Both the position numbers and the translations under genes were made by a program. A stretch of DNA of 64,000 bases from Glossina fuscipes. Lineage: Eukaryota > Arthropoda > Insecta > Diptera > Glossinidae. Position 1 is the first letter of the stretch, and each line of letters begins with the position of its first letter. Positions 11,371 through 24,359 of the stretch are shown one piece after another. The notes below the pieces were generated by a model that did no database searches, was not told where the DNA came from, and saw only the letters and a program-made list of their open reading frames with translations. The DNA lies in contig NW_023998492.1 in NCBI RefSeq assembly GCF_014805625.2, positions 263,092 through 327,091 of the forward strand, given 5' to 3'.

Positions 11371-14300
11371 CGTCTGTCATTTTTAAAATAACTAATGTCG
11401 CTTGATATTTTTAAGAAAAAATTCAAAGTAAAGATTAACGTTTTATATGAAAAGATAAGTACCATAATATTCGGCATAAAAAGAAGTCTACAATTCATTC
11501 TTGCATTCTGTTTGTGTTATGTACATATTACGTTAAGACGTTGTGATAGTTGTTTTAGCATAAACTAAAAATCCAAAGACAACAAAATTTATTTTAATTT
11601 TCATGTTTTTGATATTCTTTGTTATATGTCATTTTAGACACAAAAACACAGATTTATATATACTTTATAAATAATTTGCAAATTCGTCGTAATGAGCACA
11701 AGTTTATTTTTAAGTACTATTCTCCAAGTTATAACTCTGCCGATTGTTGACAAATTGGGAGATCAGAAAAATGAGGAGGGCGGTAAAAAATAAATCTTCA
11801 TTGTTGAACATGACATCCTTTAAGGAATACATAGAAAGGTCTATACATATATTAACTTGAAATTATATAACATAAAAACATAAACAATATTTGAAAAAAA
11901 AGATAAAAGAAAATCCTGTTTCGCTTAAATCTTTCTGGAGGCACGATGAATCTTTCGTTAACATACACCATGTGACCGTAAATATATTTGGCTACGCAGT
12001 GAGCTTTGTTTATGCTACAAATATATACGTAGAAATATGAACATACCAACGTACATATGTAATAAAGTATCATGTGTAATTATAAAGTATCAGCCTGGCG
12101 ACTGTCGGTTGGTTATCACAATCGACCTATCAAATTAAGCGTGGCGGTATAATTATGCCTTAGGCATATCGGTTACATTTTTGAAATTTTTAAGCAGTAG
12201 TTTTTTTAATTACTTAAAGAAATGCCTTTTAAATTCTTCATTTAATATTCCACCAATTGTTTTCTAATAGTTAGCAACATTGCGTTCATAACTGAAACTT
12301 TTACTTATATACACGTCAGTTGATTTTGCAACTGGACGGAAGTGAAGTTGTTAAGGAAAACTTCAAGACTAAACTGAACGCAGTAAAACCATTATAGTGT
12401 AAGGAAAAAATAATTAAAATTTTGCACTCTACGGATAAATGCTTGTACTAAATAGACCGATTTTTAAATATAACGGCTGGAGAAATATTAAAGACCCGCC
12501 AACCATACAAAAGTATGTAAGTTATATAGATTTTGTGCCCAATCCACACTCATTTTGGATTGCTTTTCTATACAGCCAGAGTGGAAAAATCGGCACGAGA
12601 GAATAATCCCAAAATAACTTCCATTTAAAAGAGGAGAGTTGAGAATAAAAATATAGCTTTGTTCGGGTAAAGCGTAAGCAAGTGTGCATAAGAAACTAGA
12701 ATGAATGAGTTTGTATATGCATTACTCTTCAAGAAAAAAACTAAAAATCGAATTTATTTTTAAGCGTGTTTATCAGCGCAGTTATTGATAACATATGCGT
12801 CATCGCAAAATCAAATTTTGCAAATTGTGTGTATTTTTTTCATTTCTTTATGCATTAAAATACGTAACATTGGCATTTTCCGAAAATTTTATGTTTTTGT
12901 TATTCCTTTAATTATAAGAATTATTATTATCTTTATGTTTTCTTCTTATGTTCTTGCTGATGACAAGAATATTTATTCTGCTTGAACGCTCATTTAAACC
13001 GTTTGGGAAATTTTAGAAGTTTACCAAAAAAATACATCACCTGCTAGGTAAAATGCATCCCGTGTAAGATGTTCTATTTTAACTATTTGCGTCGATTCCA
13101 TATTTATGTGCTGTATAAAAGGCTTTCATCTTATCTTAACCTTTTGCTTAGGCGAGAGAACACAATTGCAGTATCACGTTCAACTTCAATTCCGAGAAAT
13201 AATTTGAAATTTCTTTGGCGTTTCATATGATAATAAATGTTCGCGTGGCGGTGATTTTGATTATTATTCCTATTATTATTATCATTATTATTACTATTAT
13301 TTATTACTGGCTACAATTAATTATCTCAGTCACCTATATATATATATATAAAACGAAGCTCTTAAACTTAAAGGCTTAAATTACGAATTTCAAGAAAAAA
13401 TCATTACTTATAAGAACGGTAAAGCTAACAGTTTTCCAGTTACAAAGTAACCAATTTAACAATTTTTCCGGTTTAAAGTAAACTTCAGATATTTGGTGGA
13501 CCTATTCGTTTGCGTACCTGCTTATCTGAATATATTCCATCTAACCTCCAAATTTACTTTCACTGTAGGCCCAACGTGGGCGAAAATTTTCATTTCATTC
13601 CTTCATTTATTAACGAGTGTCACGCGAATGCTTAGAGAAATTCCTGTCAGAATGCTTAGGGAAATACCTGTTAGAAGCGTATTACTAACAAATTGGTATT
13701 CACTCGAAACAATATAAACTTTTTAGTTTTGTATCATATTTTACACTAACCCGATACTTCGGTCTCAGTCACCGGTGATTGCAGTGTGCAATCAAAGTTT
13801 TAAGCAAGTAAAAACCTATGTTAAATTTTTTTTTACTACAACAATTATTTTTAGAAATAAATTTAATTACTGCTTATAAATGCGCAAAGAATTTGTTATA
13901 AACAATATTCGTTATTATAAGTTTATACAAACTTTTACTTATCTTGGTTTTTGACCGAAAACTACTAAATACCTGATCTTGCTGAAATTTTGCATATGCC
14001 TGCATTATTAAGGTGATGTGATAAGGTAGATTTTCTATGTATTGAAAATTTTTCTTAGCAATTTCTATAAGCTGGGAATTAGGTAAAAGGGGATGAAAAG
14101 TAGAATACGACAAACTGTCTTAACTCTAAAATAAAAACGGTTAACGCTAAAACGCTGTAGATAAATTTTTTCGTAACAATCCTGTCGATATGCGTGTTAA
14201 AGAGAATGAAAGGAGATTAGAATCCGAATCGTAATAGAATATTTCATATAAAAAATTTCTTTCAAATACATAAAAGCTTGGGCGACTAGAGAAAGCGGAT

Positions 14301-14411
14301 TATTTATAAGCGCCCACATGATCAATAATATTGTAATAAAAAAAAGTGATTTGTGCGGTATTGATGTTTTATGTAGTATGGATAATGTTTTGGTTTATCC
14401 TTACTATTTGG
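11371..14411. other. AT-rich non-coding sequence with microsatellites
   Basis: No gene was recognised. Short open frames (for example 12785-12985 and 13493-13717 on plus, 11852-12073 and 13874-14113 on minus) are AT-rich, without domains, and look like chance. Simple repeats occur at 13259-13310 and 13335-13350. Confidence 0.6.
13259..13310. repeat. Imperfect (ATT)n microsatellite
   Basis: ATT units interrupted by ATC, CCT and ACT. It is followed by a short TA run at 13335-13350. Confidence 0.85.
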
Positions 14412-14832
14412 TGTACCGCAGTTTAGCCCTATGCTGCTCGGCTTCTGTGCGCCAAGTCTAACCGTCTCATTTAGTGCCAATGTAGCTCGGCAAGAGACGT
14501 TCCCTAACTATAAGCTTTATGCTTCAGGCGGATTTAACGCCTTTAATAAAATAGCGAGTTGATACGCTTTATTGAATTGATAGATAACAAATAACTTTAT
14601 TCAATTCTTACCTGGCTATTTATACAGAAATTATTACACTAAATTATTCTAACGTAAACAGATAGTAATTGTTTTGATTAGGGCGCGTGGCATCGTATTG
14701 CATTACGAAATGCAATACCCAGCCAGTTGAAGTACGACAAAATTTTTGGTTTACTTTTTTTTTGTTGCTAAGTTTGCAGAATTCTGTCGCACTTCAAAGT
14801 GGATGCATACGACGGTATGCGATCACACTACA
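14412..14832 (-). repeat. Solo-LTR-like repeat, copy 1
   Basis: The sequence matches 30022-30410 end to end with substitutions and small gaps. Read on the minus strand it starts TGTAGTGTGATCGC and ends in TACA, the TG...CA form of an LTR. It has a TATA box (TATAAATA, 14624-14617) followed about 16 bases later by AATAAA (14601-14596), an arrangement seen in insect LTRs. A hairpin GCATACGACGGTATGC lies at 14805-14820. An inverted pair GAAGTACGACA / TGTCGCACTTC lies at 14729-14739 and 14785-14795. No flanking gag or pol and no clear target-site duplication were seen, so solo LTR is an inference. A non-autonomous DNA element is the alternative. Confidence 0.65.
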
Positions 14833-17100
14833 ATATATTAAAATAAAGAACACATAATATTATTTATAAAGAAGAATGGCGTGGAATTTTCTGTAATAGG
14901 CGTGTTTAGAGTCACGTAGCTTTAATAATACTAATGCTATCGAGGTCTACTACCGCCAACGGTAACAATCAGTGTATAATTTAAAAAATAACTTATGCGA
15001 ATGTTATTAATTCATTCAAGGAAAAAATTCACTAATGATTGGATATTCACTAAGCGTTAACGCTTCGCTGGCTTGTGAAAAATCGACATACTTATGCCGA
15101 AGATCCTTTATCAGGAACAAAGGTCGTTTTCCTTCTGGTCGACCAACTACTGATAAAGTCAATGAACTTCTGTTGATATCGAAGAAAACGGCAGCTCGAA
15201 TCGTTCCTGACGCAAATCCAAGTGGAAAAGTAGTTATACCCATTATGGTGCAGAACGGGGTGTGTCAATAATTTAGGCATTGTGAGCTGCTGCAATCCAG
15301 CACAACTACCGCGATTGGAAAGTGTAATTAAATTGCTCAGAATTTATCGAAAGCAAAATCGCGGTCGCGTTTGAGGACAACGGCACGCTAGAAACATCTG
15401 TAATGGCTCTCCTATATAACAGGATGTGGGTTTACCCCTCCTAGATCTTAATTGGCGAAAGTTGACTTCAAAAGAAGACTGCGATATATATATATATATA
15501 TATATACAATATTATATCTTTGTGTATATATATTAATATATTACGCTTTTCGTACAAGTCCTGTCGCGGAGGTTGGCGGTCAAATGTAATGTAGTAGACT
15601 TTGTTTAAAATATAAGACAAATGTATATGTAGTTTCTTTTATGTATAATATCAAATTATAGTATATATATCGATATATATGCTTCTCCTACATAATTTTT
15701 ACAGACAACTGTTCATATAACAGCAAATGATAAACCAAGTGAAATAAAATTCATTAAATAAACGTTCCATGGGCAAAAGTTGTGTACGATTAAACGTCAT
15801 GTGTCGTATAAATATAATAAAATGAATGAGTAAAAAAGTTAAAATAAGTCGCCAGCGATAAAAATCATTTATATTAAATTCACACCAGCATACAAGTGTA
15901 GACACCAACATGCGGAAAAACTGTACTAAATTTTCCACGAATATTATTCAACGTTGTCCTTAAAATTGTCAAAACCCGGAAGTAAGGCATTAAAAATGAG
16001 TCTACAACAATTTCCTATATGCGACTATAAGAACGAATGTGTGTAATCTTCCGTTTTTGCACTCAGTTATTGCAGGATTCAATACATAGATAAACATTTA
16101 TTGACTTATTAACGCTACTTAAAATTTCCGTAAGAAAATTTGCGTCGGTTGAAGATTAAAAGTGAAGTCCTCTTGAACTCTACGCACTGCAACATTTCTT
16201 ATTACTTGTTACTATTCTTCAATGTATTTGCGTAAATTACGCAAGGATTACTCTATTTTTCTTTGTTTCGAATTAAACTTCCGGATGGCAAATATGTGTC
16301 GAATTTTTAATCACTTACTTCTTCGCACACTTGCTTATTTCCGTGTATATTCATAGGTAAATCCATCCCAACATTATCTTGCCTCATTCTTTCCGTTTGT
16401 CCGCATTTGCTTTCTCATATATCGCTATTTGTCCATATAAACCAATTTCGAGGTCTGTTTAGTATTTCGCCTGTTCCGTTGCCCATCTGTTGCTTCACAT
16501 ATCGATTCTTGCACTTACGACTCTTGCTCTCTTTGTTTTTGGATATGCTTGTTTTTGCACGTCTGTACGTGTCCATTCTTTTGTGCATGCATTATCCACT
16601 TCAAACGTGTTTCAGTCCGCTTGTGCTTAAGTTCGTTTCTTCATTGTATTGCCCATCCGCATCTCTATTCTTCCATTTGGCTTATTGTCATTTCACCTGT
16701 ACTCTCCAAGCGCTGCCTTATTCCGCCTTGGTCATTATATGTTTATTTCTGCGTTTTTATTTTTGTCGTTCAATTTGCTTTTCACTTCAGCCCTGACTCT
16801 ATTCACGGCTTGTGCAGTGCGGCTATCTAATTAAAACAATGCTATGAATTTTTTTTTTGATACTTCGATAAATGTTTAAGCTAATCCTTTCCTGAGCGAT
16901 GGGACAAGCGCTAAGCCTCAAGTGTAATAAATTTTATAATAAATAAAAGCTTTATTTTGAACCTCATCCGGTATTGCTTTCACGCGAAATATTTTTTTTT
17001 AAAAGAGAATTTTGACGTAAATATTTATTAGAAACACATTACTACTTAAAGAAAAACTAATGTTTCCTTATATTCTCAACCTTACGTCATTACCTGAACT
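14833..17100. other. Non-coding sequence
   Basis: A moderately GC-richer patch at 15016-15295 is open on both strands (75-78 codons each) without any recognised domain. A TA microsatellite lies at 15484-15506. A pyrimidine-rich block at about 16330-16840 is open in three plus frames, which points to composition and not coding. No gene could be supported. Confidence 0.55.
15484..15506. repeat. (TA)n microsatellite
   Basis: An uninterrupted TA run of about 23 bases. Confidence 0.9.
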
Positions 17101-17530
17101 ATATAGCAGTGTTGTAAAGTATTCGAGTAAAAAAATAATAAGCTACCGTATAAAATTACACACAAGCGCCCTATGGTCCGTGGCCATCGGACGGAACGGA
17201 CTACCCCCTAACGAAACATTCCGGATTCGACACACATGGCGTGCGATTCAAGCGGATTAGACTTTATATTACTTTTTCGTCTTGCCCCGACGGCGGTTTA
17301 GTCAACAAGATGGAAATCGGGAACTCTCTTTCTTTTCTCCAACGAACGAATCGGTAATTTAGCCACAATGCCGTGTTTCCATCTCTTTCCGTACGACAGT
17401 AATTGGGCGGTACAGGCGAGTATAAGCCTGCCACCTTTAACTAACGTTAACTTCTGTACTTATGAAAATAGCTTATATTTACTTATGACAATATTATATT
17501 AATATGCGGGTCCTGAACCTTACACTATTG
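17101..17530. other. GC-richer block of unknown nature
   Basis: This block is clearly richer in GC than its surroundings. It starts near TGTAAAG (17113) and ends near CTTACA (17518-17523), short inverted ends that would suit an LTR. No flanking duplication or second copy was found, and no reading frame is convincing. It could be an old solo LTR, a regulatory region or a host exon. Confidence 0.3.
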
Positions 17531-20500
17531 TATATAAAATCGACAGTGTAAGCCAACGCACGTGTAGAATAACATAAGTAATTGCAAGTGCATGCAGAGA
17601 TAATTGTACGTTTATGTGAAAATTTAATTTTACTTTGTACGAATATTTGTTTCACATTGATTCGTTCAGTTTCACTTTGATTTTGGCTCCTCTTTTAATG
17701 AAAATTCTATTGATTTTCAATTTTCTACCTCAGCGATCACAGACGACGGTTTTTCTTTTCTCCTTTTTTTTTAATTAGATAAAATAGTCTACCAGGCGAC
17801 CTTTCTCACTGCTGTTCAACTATTGACGGATTTTTTTCTCACTTGCATTTACGCGAATTACGCATGGCTGCCTTTCTAAGGAAAAATTGATTTCTTATTA
17901 CTTTTTATTAGCATAAATCCCGGTAACAGTTGATAAAAATTTTGGAGTTTTGATTTTCTGGTGGTGGTATTTAAACCCCAAAAAAAAAAAATATATATAT
18001 GTATGATAAAATCAAATGCGCATAAATATACACGCATATGGGCACGTGTTTACACAGCAAATATTGCATATTAAAGCTTTTACGTGACCGCACTAATTGA
18101 GTTGTTGGACGTTTACAAATAAGAAAACTTTGAAATTTTTGTTTATTCCAGTCTACAATGCAAACATTCACCGCTAAACATTGACCGTTAAGATTTGAAT
18201 GTATAGAGAGATAGTCAATGTCCGATACTACTTCAGAAGGCAAAGCCCCTTTGACTGAAATTGGGACTACGTCTCAATTTCTGGTGGGCTTATCTTGCCT
18301 AGATATATACTAGAAAATTATTGTGGAAAATTTTATAAACGGAATGAAACATTTCTTACATTGTGGTTGGTAAAAAGCTTAGAAACTATTTCATATGTTC
18401 ATTACAAAGTAAAATAAAATATTTTTTGCTTTACAACAAAAATTATCACAAAGGAGTTGTCAGTTGTTCATATCTGGTTTACTGACCAGATACCATTTAA
18501 AAGTTTTCCAGTTCAGACTTAAGAACTCTGACGTTGTACAACGTACAAGTTGTACAGTTAACGTCTTACATACAAAATACGTACAAAAATAAAGTAAAAG
18601 AATACGATAAGAGAATATGAATTTGTGTTTGCGTTGCTATGTTCCTTTTTGTCTGCCCGCTAATCTTTTGATATGTTTGTCGATTCTATCCCACTGCTTT
18701 CTTTTCGTCCTCTGTTCTGTACATATACTAACAAATACAAACTCCCTTTACTACCGTCACTAAACCACCGCACCGACATCATTCTCCGTTTTCTTCTCTT
18801 ATTTAAAGGACTACTTATAGCACTGATGACCCGTGAATTCCACAACCTAGAATATGTTGACTTCCTTCCTATTATTCCATCCTTCGCACCTTCCTTCATT
18901 TTTCGGCCACGATCATATAAGTCCCATTCAACCATTTCCATTTTCCTTATACACTCTGCGTAGATTATATATGACTTGATTTTGTTTTTAATAACCACGC
19001 AAAGTTTCTTCTTCGTGGTTTCGGTATTTTCTTCGTATTATTCTTTATGTGAAAGAAACTGACTATTAATGACGCTGTGTTTTTTGAGTTCTTGACGTTA
19101 TTTCCTTGTCTGCTGACATAATAGCGAAAATCCCAATATTAATGAGACTCACTTTAATAAAAGAGCTGTCTTCTTTAAATTCAGCCTAAGAATCTCACTT
19201 CAGCCGCATTTGTTCCACGTACCGTGTGCGCCTATTGAAGGAGTAGAAACGAAGTTATCCAGATGCTAGGGACAGCGCATGCGAATTGGATAACCTCCTC
19301 TTCGGCAAAGAGCTTTTGAATATATTACGAGTAGATAGACATCGTGAAGTTGTAATTCAGGCGAATATGGAATGATGAAATGTTCCCTAAAATAATTAGT
19401 AATTGTTTTTTAAAATTTTTATGAATGTTTTCAAATTAATCTATGAATATCAGTAATGTGACTTTAATATCTGAGCAAATATGATTATTTTTATTTGTGT
19501 TTTTTTCATATTCGAAATCTTATTCTAAAGATTGCTGGTAGATTTGTCTGAAAAGTTTATTAAGCGCATTTTAATTTCCAGTTTCACTAGACAGATTATA
19601 ACTATTCACAGATATCAACCACAACTTTCGTAAAGAAATGCTCACAATTCTCTTCAGCATTCCATTTAATTAACTAATTTCTGATATTTATTGATTAAAG
19701 AGTAAATACCTTATAGCTAACTTAAGTTGTTTATTAACAAACCACTTCTGTTTTAAAATTAAGAAAAAAGAATTATACTACTCATCTTCATTTTACAAAT
19801 AGACACTCATGTGTGTAATCTATTTGATGATAGCATGATAATAATAATAACTTAATCGGAATATGCGAACAAAATCTACAACATTATTAGCAAAAAAAGA
19901 TCAATTATTTACTTATCTGCAGGATATCTGTTACATTTTTACCATCACATTGGGAAATAATTCATTATTAATTTAATATTTACACGGCATAATAACAATA
20001 ACGCAACCGTAATGCCTAGCTTTTCAAAGTTTATTGAAACAATGAAAAAGCAACGAATGGTTTGAATCGAATTTTGTATACCATTTTGAAAAGAAAAACA
20101 AAAGCTTCAATATTATAGTGCACTCTTTGTTACTTTAAATATTGTAATAGGAGATATATAGACTAACGGGCTTTACCAATCGAACATAGACACATATTAT
20201 GAATATTAAAAATGGATGAACAAAATTAATGCATCTGGCTATGCTTCACTAGGTCGCATAAGTTAGACGTTTATTCAAATTAATTTTGCAGATTTATTCA
20301 AATAAGTATCAGAAAGAAGGAATGGAAAATTCCGTACAAATTTAGGCACGAAGTTTAAAAGTGCTCTGACTTTGCCATTTGGATGAATTTGAATGAATTA
20401 GATTTCATTGGTTTTGAAAAACTTAACATACATTTAATATCTCCATGGATGGGGATATTAAATACTTAAAGCTACATTTGTTTGTATTCAGAACACTTTC

Positions 20501-22626
20501 TGAACAAGTAGAGAAAAATAATGCAATAATCAGTCACAAATTTACATTGGAGGAAATTCTATTTGAACAGCACGGGCCGCATATTAGAACATGTTTAATT
20601 CAAAGCAGAATTTTGAAGTTTATCGTTTTTGCACCCATCATCGAAAAAGGAGAGGGTCGCTTACCCGACAAACACTTTTTGAAAATAAAAAAGAAAAAAC
20701 TCTCCACTCCATGTTGTAGAGCATGAAAATTTAATTTTTGTAGTTTCTTCGTCTTTTTCAGGATAATGTTGATAAAAAGACTTGGACACGACCGAATACA
20801 ATTTTCTTACTTGTCATACTTTATGCCAATTGTCGTAGAGGGGTCTATTAAGTTTCTGAGGAATTACGTAACATCCAGAAGGACCCACCCTTTATTATAC
20901 TGACCCATTCAAAAAATTATTCTAAACTTGTCTGTCCATCTCTTTTTCTTGTGTTCAACTTACAGGCCGCAATTTTTAAGACATATTGATGAACTCTGAG
21001 TTTTTAGCCCAAATAAATCACTGTTGAAAATTGTACTAGTCAGACACCATTATCCATGAATAACTGTAGACACTGAACTCTTGTTACTGGTTGCATTTCA
21101 AATTTTATCATATCATAATTTTGTCGTGGCTTTAATCATAACATTTTTTCTAGAAGCCTTGCTTGGCTTCTTCGTCGAAGTAAATTTTTCAAAGTCTTTA
21201 TAAATTATGTACAATATAGGGAATTTTCCCAGAAATTTAGCTCATTTTGAAAACACAAGCACTTTCGGTTGAGTAACAGCCTTTTTCCTGACGTTTTCAA
21301 GACCTGTAAGCTCCCGTTCAAATATGTGAATTGTGTTCTAACTTAAGCCGAATATAGGCTGTGTACATATTGCGAATATTGTCCGCGGTAAGGTTACTTT
21401 TTCGACATCTGGAGCGATGTGTTGTATTCAAAGGACAACATTTGAATTCTTACGCTTAAAACATCAAGCGCTGGTGAAAATTGCGTAATATAAGTGATCT
21501 CTAGAAAAAATTTGACTAGAAGGAGAGAAAAAATATTGAAAGGCTTAGTGGCCCTATCATAAAAAAATTGTTGTGCGACTATATAAAATTTTTCAAGGAA
21601 GCGTGGATATCCAATTTTCAATGTAATTCTGCACTTGGATGATTAGAGTTTTAGGAAATTTTTTCAAATTAAATTTTTTCGCGGTTTAACTCTTCAAGTT
21701 TTGTATTAATTAATTGTAATTAATAATAGTGTACGGCGAACATGGCATTGCTGGTGCTTGTTGTTCTGGATTTTATTTGGTTCTTCGTATGGTGCTTTTT
21801 GTGGCCCACCCTATAATATATATAAGTATATAAAATGTTAAAATATATATATAAATATATAAAATGTTCAAATTTTACATTTTTTTATTTCATTCTTTAA
21901 GCAAGTAGTTGGTAGTTTGAGGGTTCGAATTTAAAAGCAAAATATTGCATTGTTGGATTATTAGAAAACGAGAATTGTCTGAGAAATTCATTAATTTTTT
22001 TCATGAAAGTGCCGATTAATATTTTTATTCATATATCATTACGAAAATAAGTATGCACATATATAATCTAAAACCAAACTACAAATTGAAAATTAGTCCA
22101 GTATGGTAACAGAGTGTGTCGTAGGTTACCAATTGTACGTCCTCCAAATGGCTTACATTTAAAAGTTGCCAAACGTCTTAGTGTGTCCATCTTCATGTAA
22201 ATCTTTTTTTACTGAATAGAAATTTTTTGATGATTTAAAAGCTACGAAATATAATTCGAAATCCTGCGTGGTGCTGCTACGTGCAAAGTAAATTGGAGCT
22301 CTACTCCTCCTGACTGGAAATTGCTCTCTTTCAACATTTACCCCTTCACTTCATTTAGGGTAAAAAAATTTAAGACTTTGAAAGAAACAAAATCTCCTAG
22401 TAATTTGCCGAAATTACGTAACAACGACATAGCACTTAACAGTTCCTAGAGAACTATTCGAGTACTATTCATTTTATTGCATTGCTCTACATATTATAAA
22501 GCTACTCACATCAGTAAATGAAAGTTGCTACGTTCAAAGTGTAAGCAAAAAGAAACATGTTACAAATTGTGATATACTTATTATATATGTTTGCAACAAA
22601 AGAAAAAGGAGGTTATATTTGTGTAT
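17531..22626. other. AT-rich non-coding sequence
   Basis: Long AT-rich stretch without recognisable genes or elements. The reading frames found (for example 17971-18243 minus, 18660-18998 minus overlapping 18673-18963 plus, 20445-20726 plus) lack domains and start context and overlap each other. A small palindromic cluster of GTTGTACAAC type lies at 18533-18560. Confidence 0.55.
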
Positions 22627-22776
22627 TGGAATACTAAACTTAAATTGTTTTATTCATTTTGTCAACCGGGTGCAAAAGTAGTGGAATACGAAACATAAAT
22701 TGTTTTATTCATTTTGTCAACCGGGTGCAAAAGTAGTGGAATACTAAACATAAATTGTTTTATTCACTTTGTCAAT
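22627..22776 (+). repeat. 55-bp tandem repeat, 2.7 copies
   Basis: Units starting TGGAATAC begin at 22627, 22682 and 22737, a period of exactly 55 bases. The first two units differ at a few positions only. The third diverges after about 40 bases (CCGGG is replaced by a different sequence). The array is short and no longer array was seen nearby. Confidence 0.92.
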
Positions 22777-24180
22777 CCATCGCTCAATAATGCAATATTT
22801 CTTTCAGCGTATTGCTTCAGCACTTGGTATGCACGTATGAAGAATGATATCGTCTCTACAATTCTCTCTACAGTATAAAAATTAAAATTCTATACATTCA
22901 CCTATTTCGGCTTTTTGTCTTTTGTTTAGGCAATCATTCCATGCGAATGATGTATACAACATTTATTGTGTGTGTGTACGACTTTACGACGTAAGCCGGT
23001 ATATATGAATGTGAGTTCAATGTGTTCAATGAAATTTAGTGTTGGGTATGGAGGACTACATCGAGTAGACACATAACTAATTATTATGAATAATCGTAAT
23101 CCTGACGGAGGTAGATTTTCATGTACATAAATTAATCTCTACTATTTAAGGTAAAAGACCTCTTCATTTCTTATAGCCTAGCATAGTTATTCATTCATTT
23201 TAGTGATAATAGGCTATTTGGATGCCCGCACCGTCACATGACGCTATCCAAGTAACAATTATGTGACAGGCGGGTCAAAAAATTGACGCATCCAATCCAA
23301 ACATTTCACGCCAATTTAGAACGCCGAAATGCTATAAATAATGCCACTTTTGTCGTGAACAAAAGCATCAGACGGACAGACGGAAACAGAAGCTTAGATC
23401 GATTCAGAATCTTTGTTGGATCGATATAATGAGAGGTGGCTCTATCGCAAGAACTTTTGGCTGTTGTATGGTATAAATAAAAAATAAATTTTTGTTCGTT
23501 TGGGTCCAATATATTAACAAGTTTAAACTACTTTCAACTATTTCGATAACGCTTATGAAACTTTTCACAAATATCTGTTAACAAAATTTATTGTAATATC
23601 GGCAAACGGAGCACCAATTATTTCTAGAGTTTATGGTATATATTAAGTCGAAGCATTGCAAAGTACGTAATTGGAATTAAATGGATTATTAATTTTCCCG
23701 AAATTTGGCAAGGTTCCCTTATTTTAACGCCAACTTTAATAGGGTAAGTAAAAGCGTTACATTAACCTTAGAGCGCATTTCTCACCAACTCGGATCTCTA
23801 AACTGGTTCATTTAAAAAGTTTCGCACCAATACATCCTGTAAATTATAGCTTACATCAGTTTGTATTTAATATTTTCACCAACACTTTAGAATGTCGGTT
23901 GTGGGCAAATCCGGCACGGTCGTCAACCGCCATTTATATATGAGATTCCTTTCTCAAACTTTTACGGCTTAAGCTTTCAAAGAAGAGTCGACAAGCGGAC
24001 AAACAAATAGAAATTCGCGATTATCAAACTTGCATACATGTTGACTGAAAATTTTCATTGAAAGGAATGGAGAAGCTCGATATTCCTTTAACCAACTTTT
24101 AATAAAACCCCGAAAAATTCAAAGTGTCTGCATGGAAGCCCTAATGCGCAAATTTGACTCAAGTGGTTCACAGTACTCCA
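22777..24180. other. AT-rich non-coding sequence
   Basis: No gene or known repeat was recognised between the tandem repeat and the mariner element. A 67-codon open frame at 23306-23509 on minus has no recognisable domain. Confidence 0.55.
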
Positions 24181-24182
24181 TA

Positions 24183-24214
24183 TTAGTTTGGGGAAAAAGA
24201 AATCTATTATTTTT
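24183..24214 (+). repeat. mariner left terminal inverted repeat
   Basis: It matches the reverse complement of 25396-25427 at 31 of 32 positions and is preceded by TA. Confidence 0.93.
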
Positions 24215-24359
24215 TCGGTAGATGGCTGCACTGATAGATTTGTCGTAAAGTATCGATCAAACAATTTCCGATACTGTACATTTACATACTGTACATTTCG
24301 CAGTAAAAAAAATTCTTTTGCTGTTTTTTGTTTGGTGCATTCAGTTGTGAGTTACACAA

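Noticed and set aside
16407..16834. 129-codon open frame with a hydrophobic product
   Set aside because: Three overlapping plus frames are open in the same pyrimidine-rich block, the product is low complexity and no domain is visible. Composition explains it.
18533..18560. Palindromic GTTGTACAAC cluster as an operator-like site
   Set aside because: Short AT-rich palindromes are frequent here. No repeat of it elsewhere in the window and no linked gene were found.
18660..18998. Gene pair on opposite strands (112 and 96 codons)
   Set aside because: The frames overlap almost fully, have biased composition and show no domain. At most one could be real, and nothing supports either.
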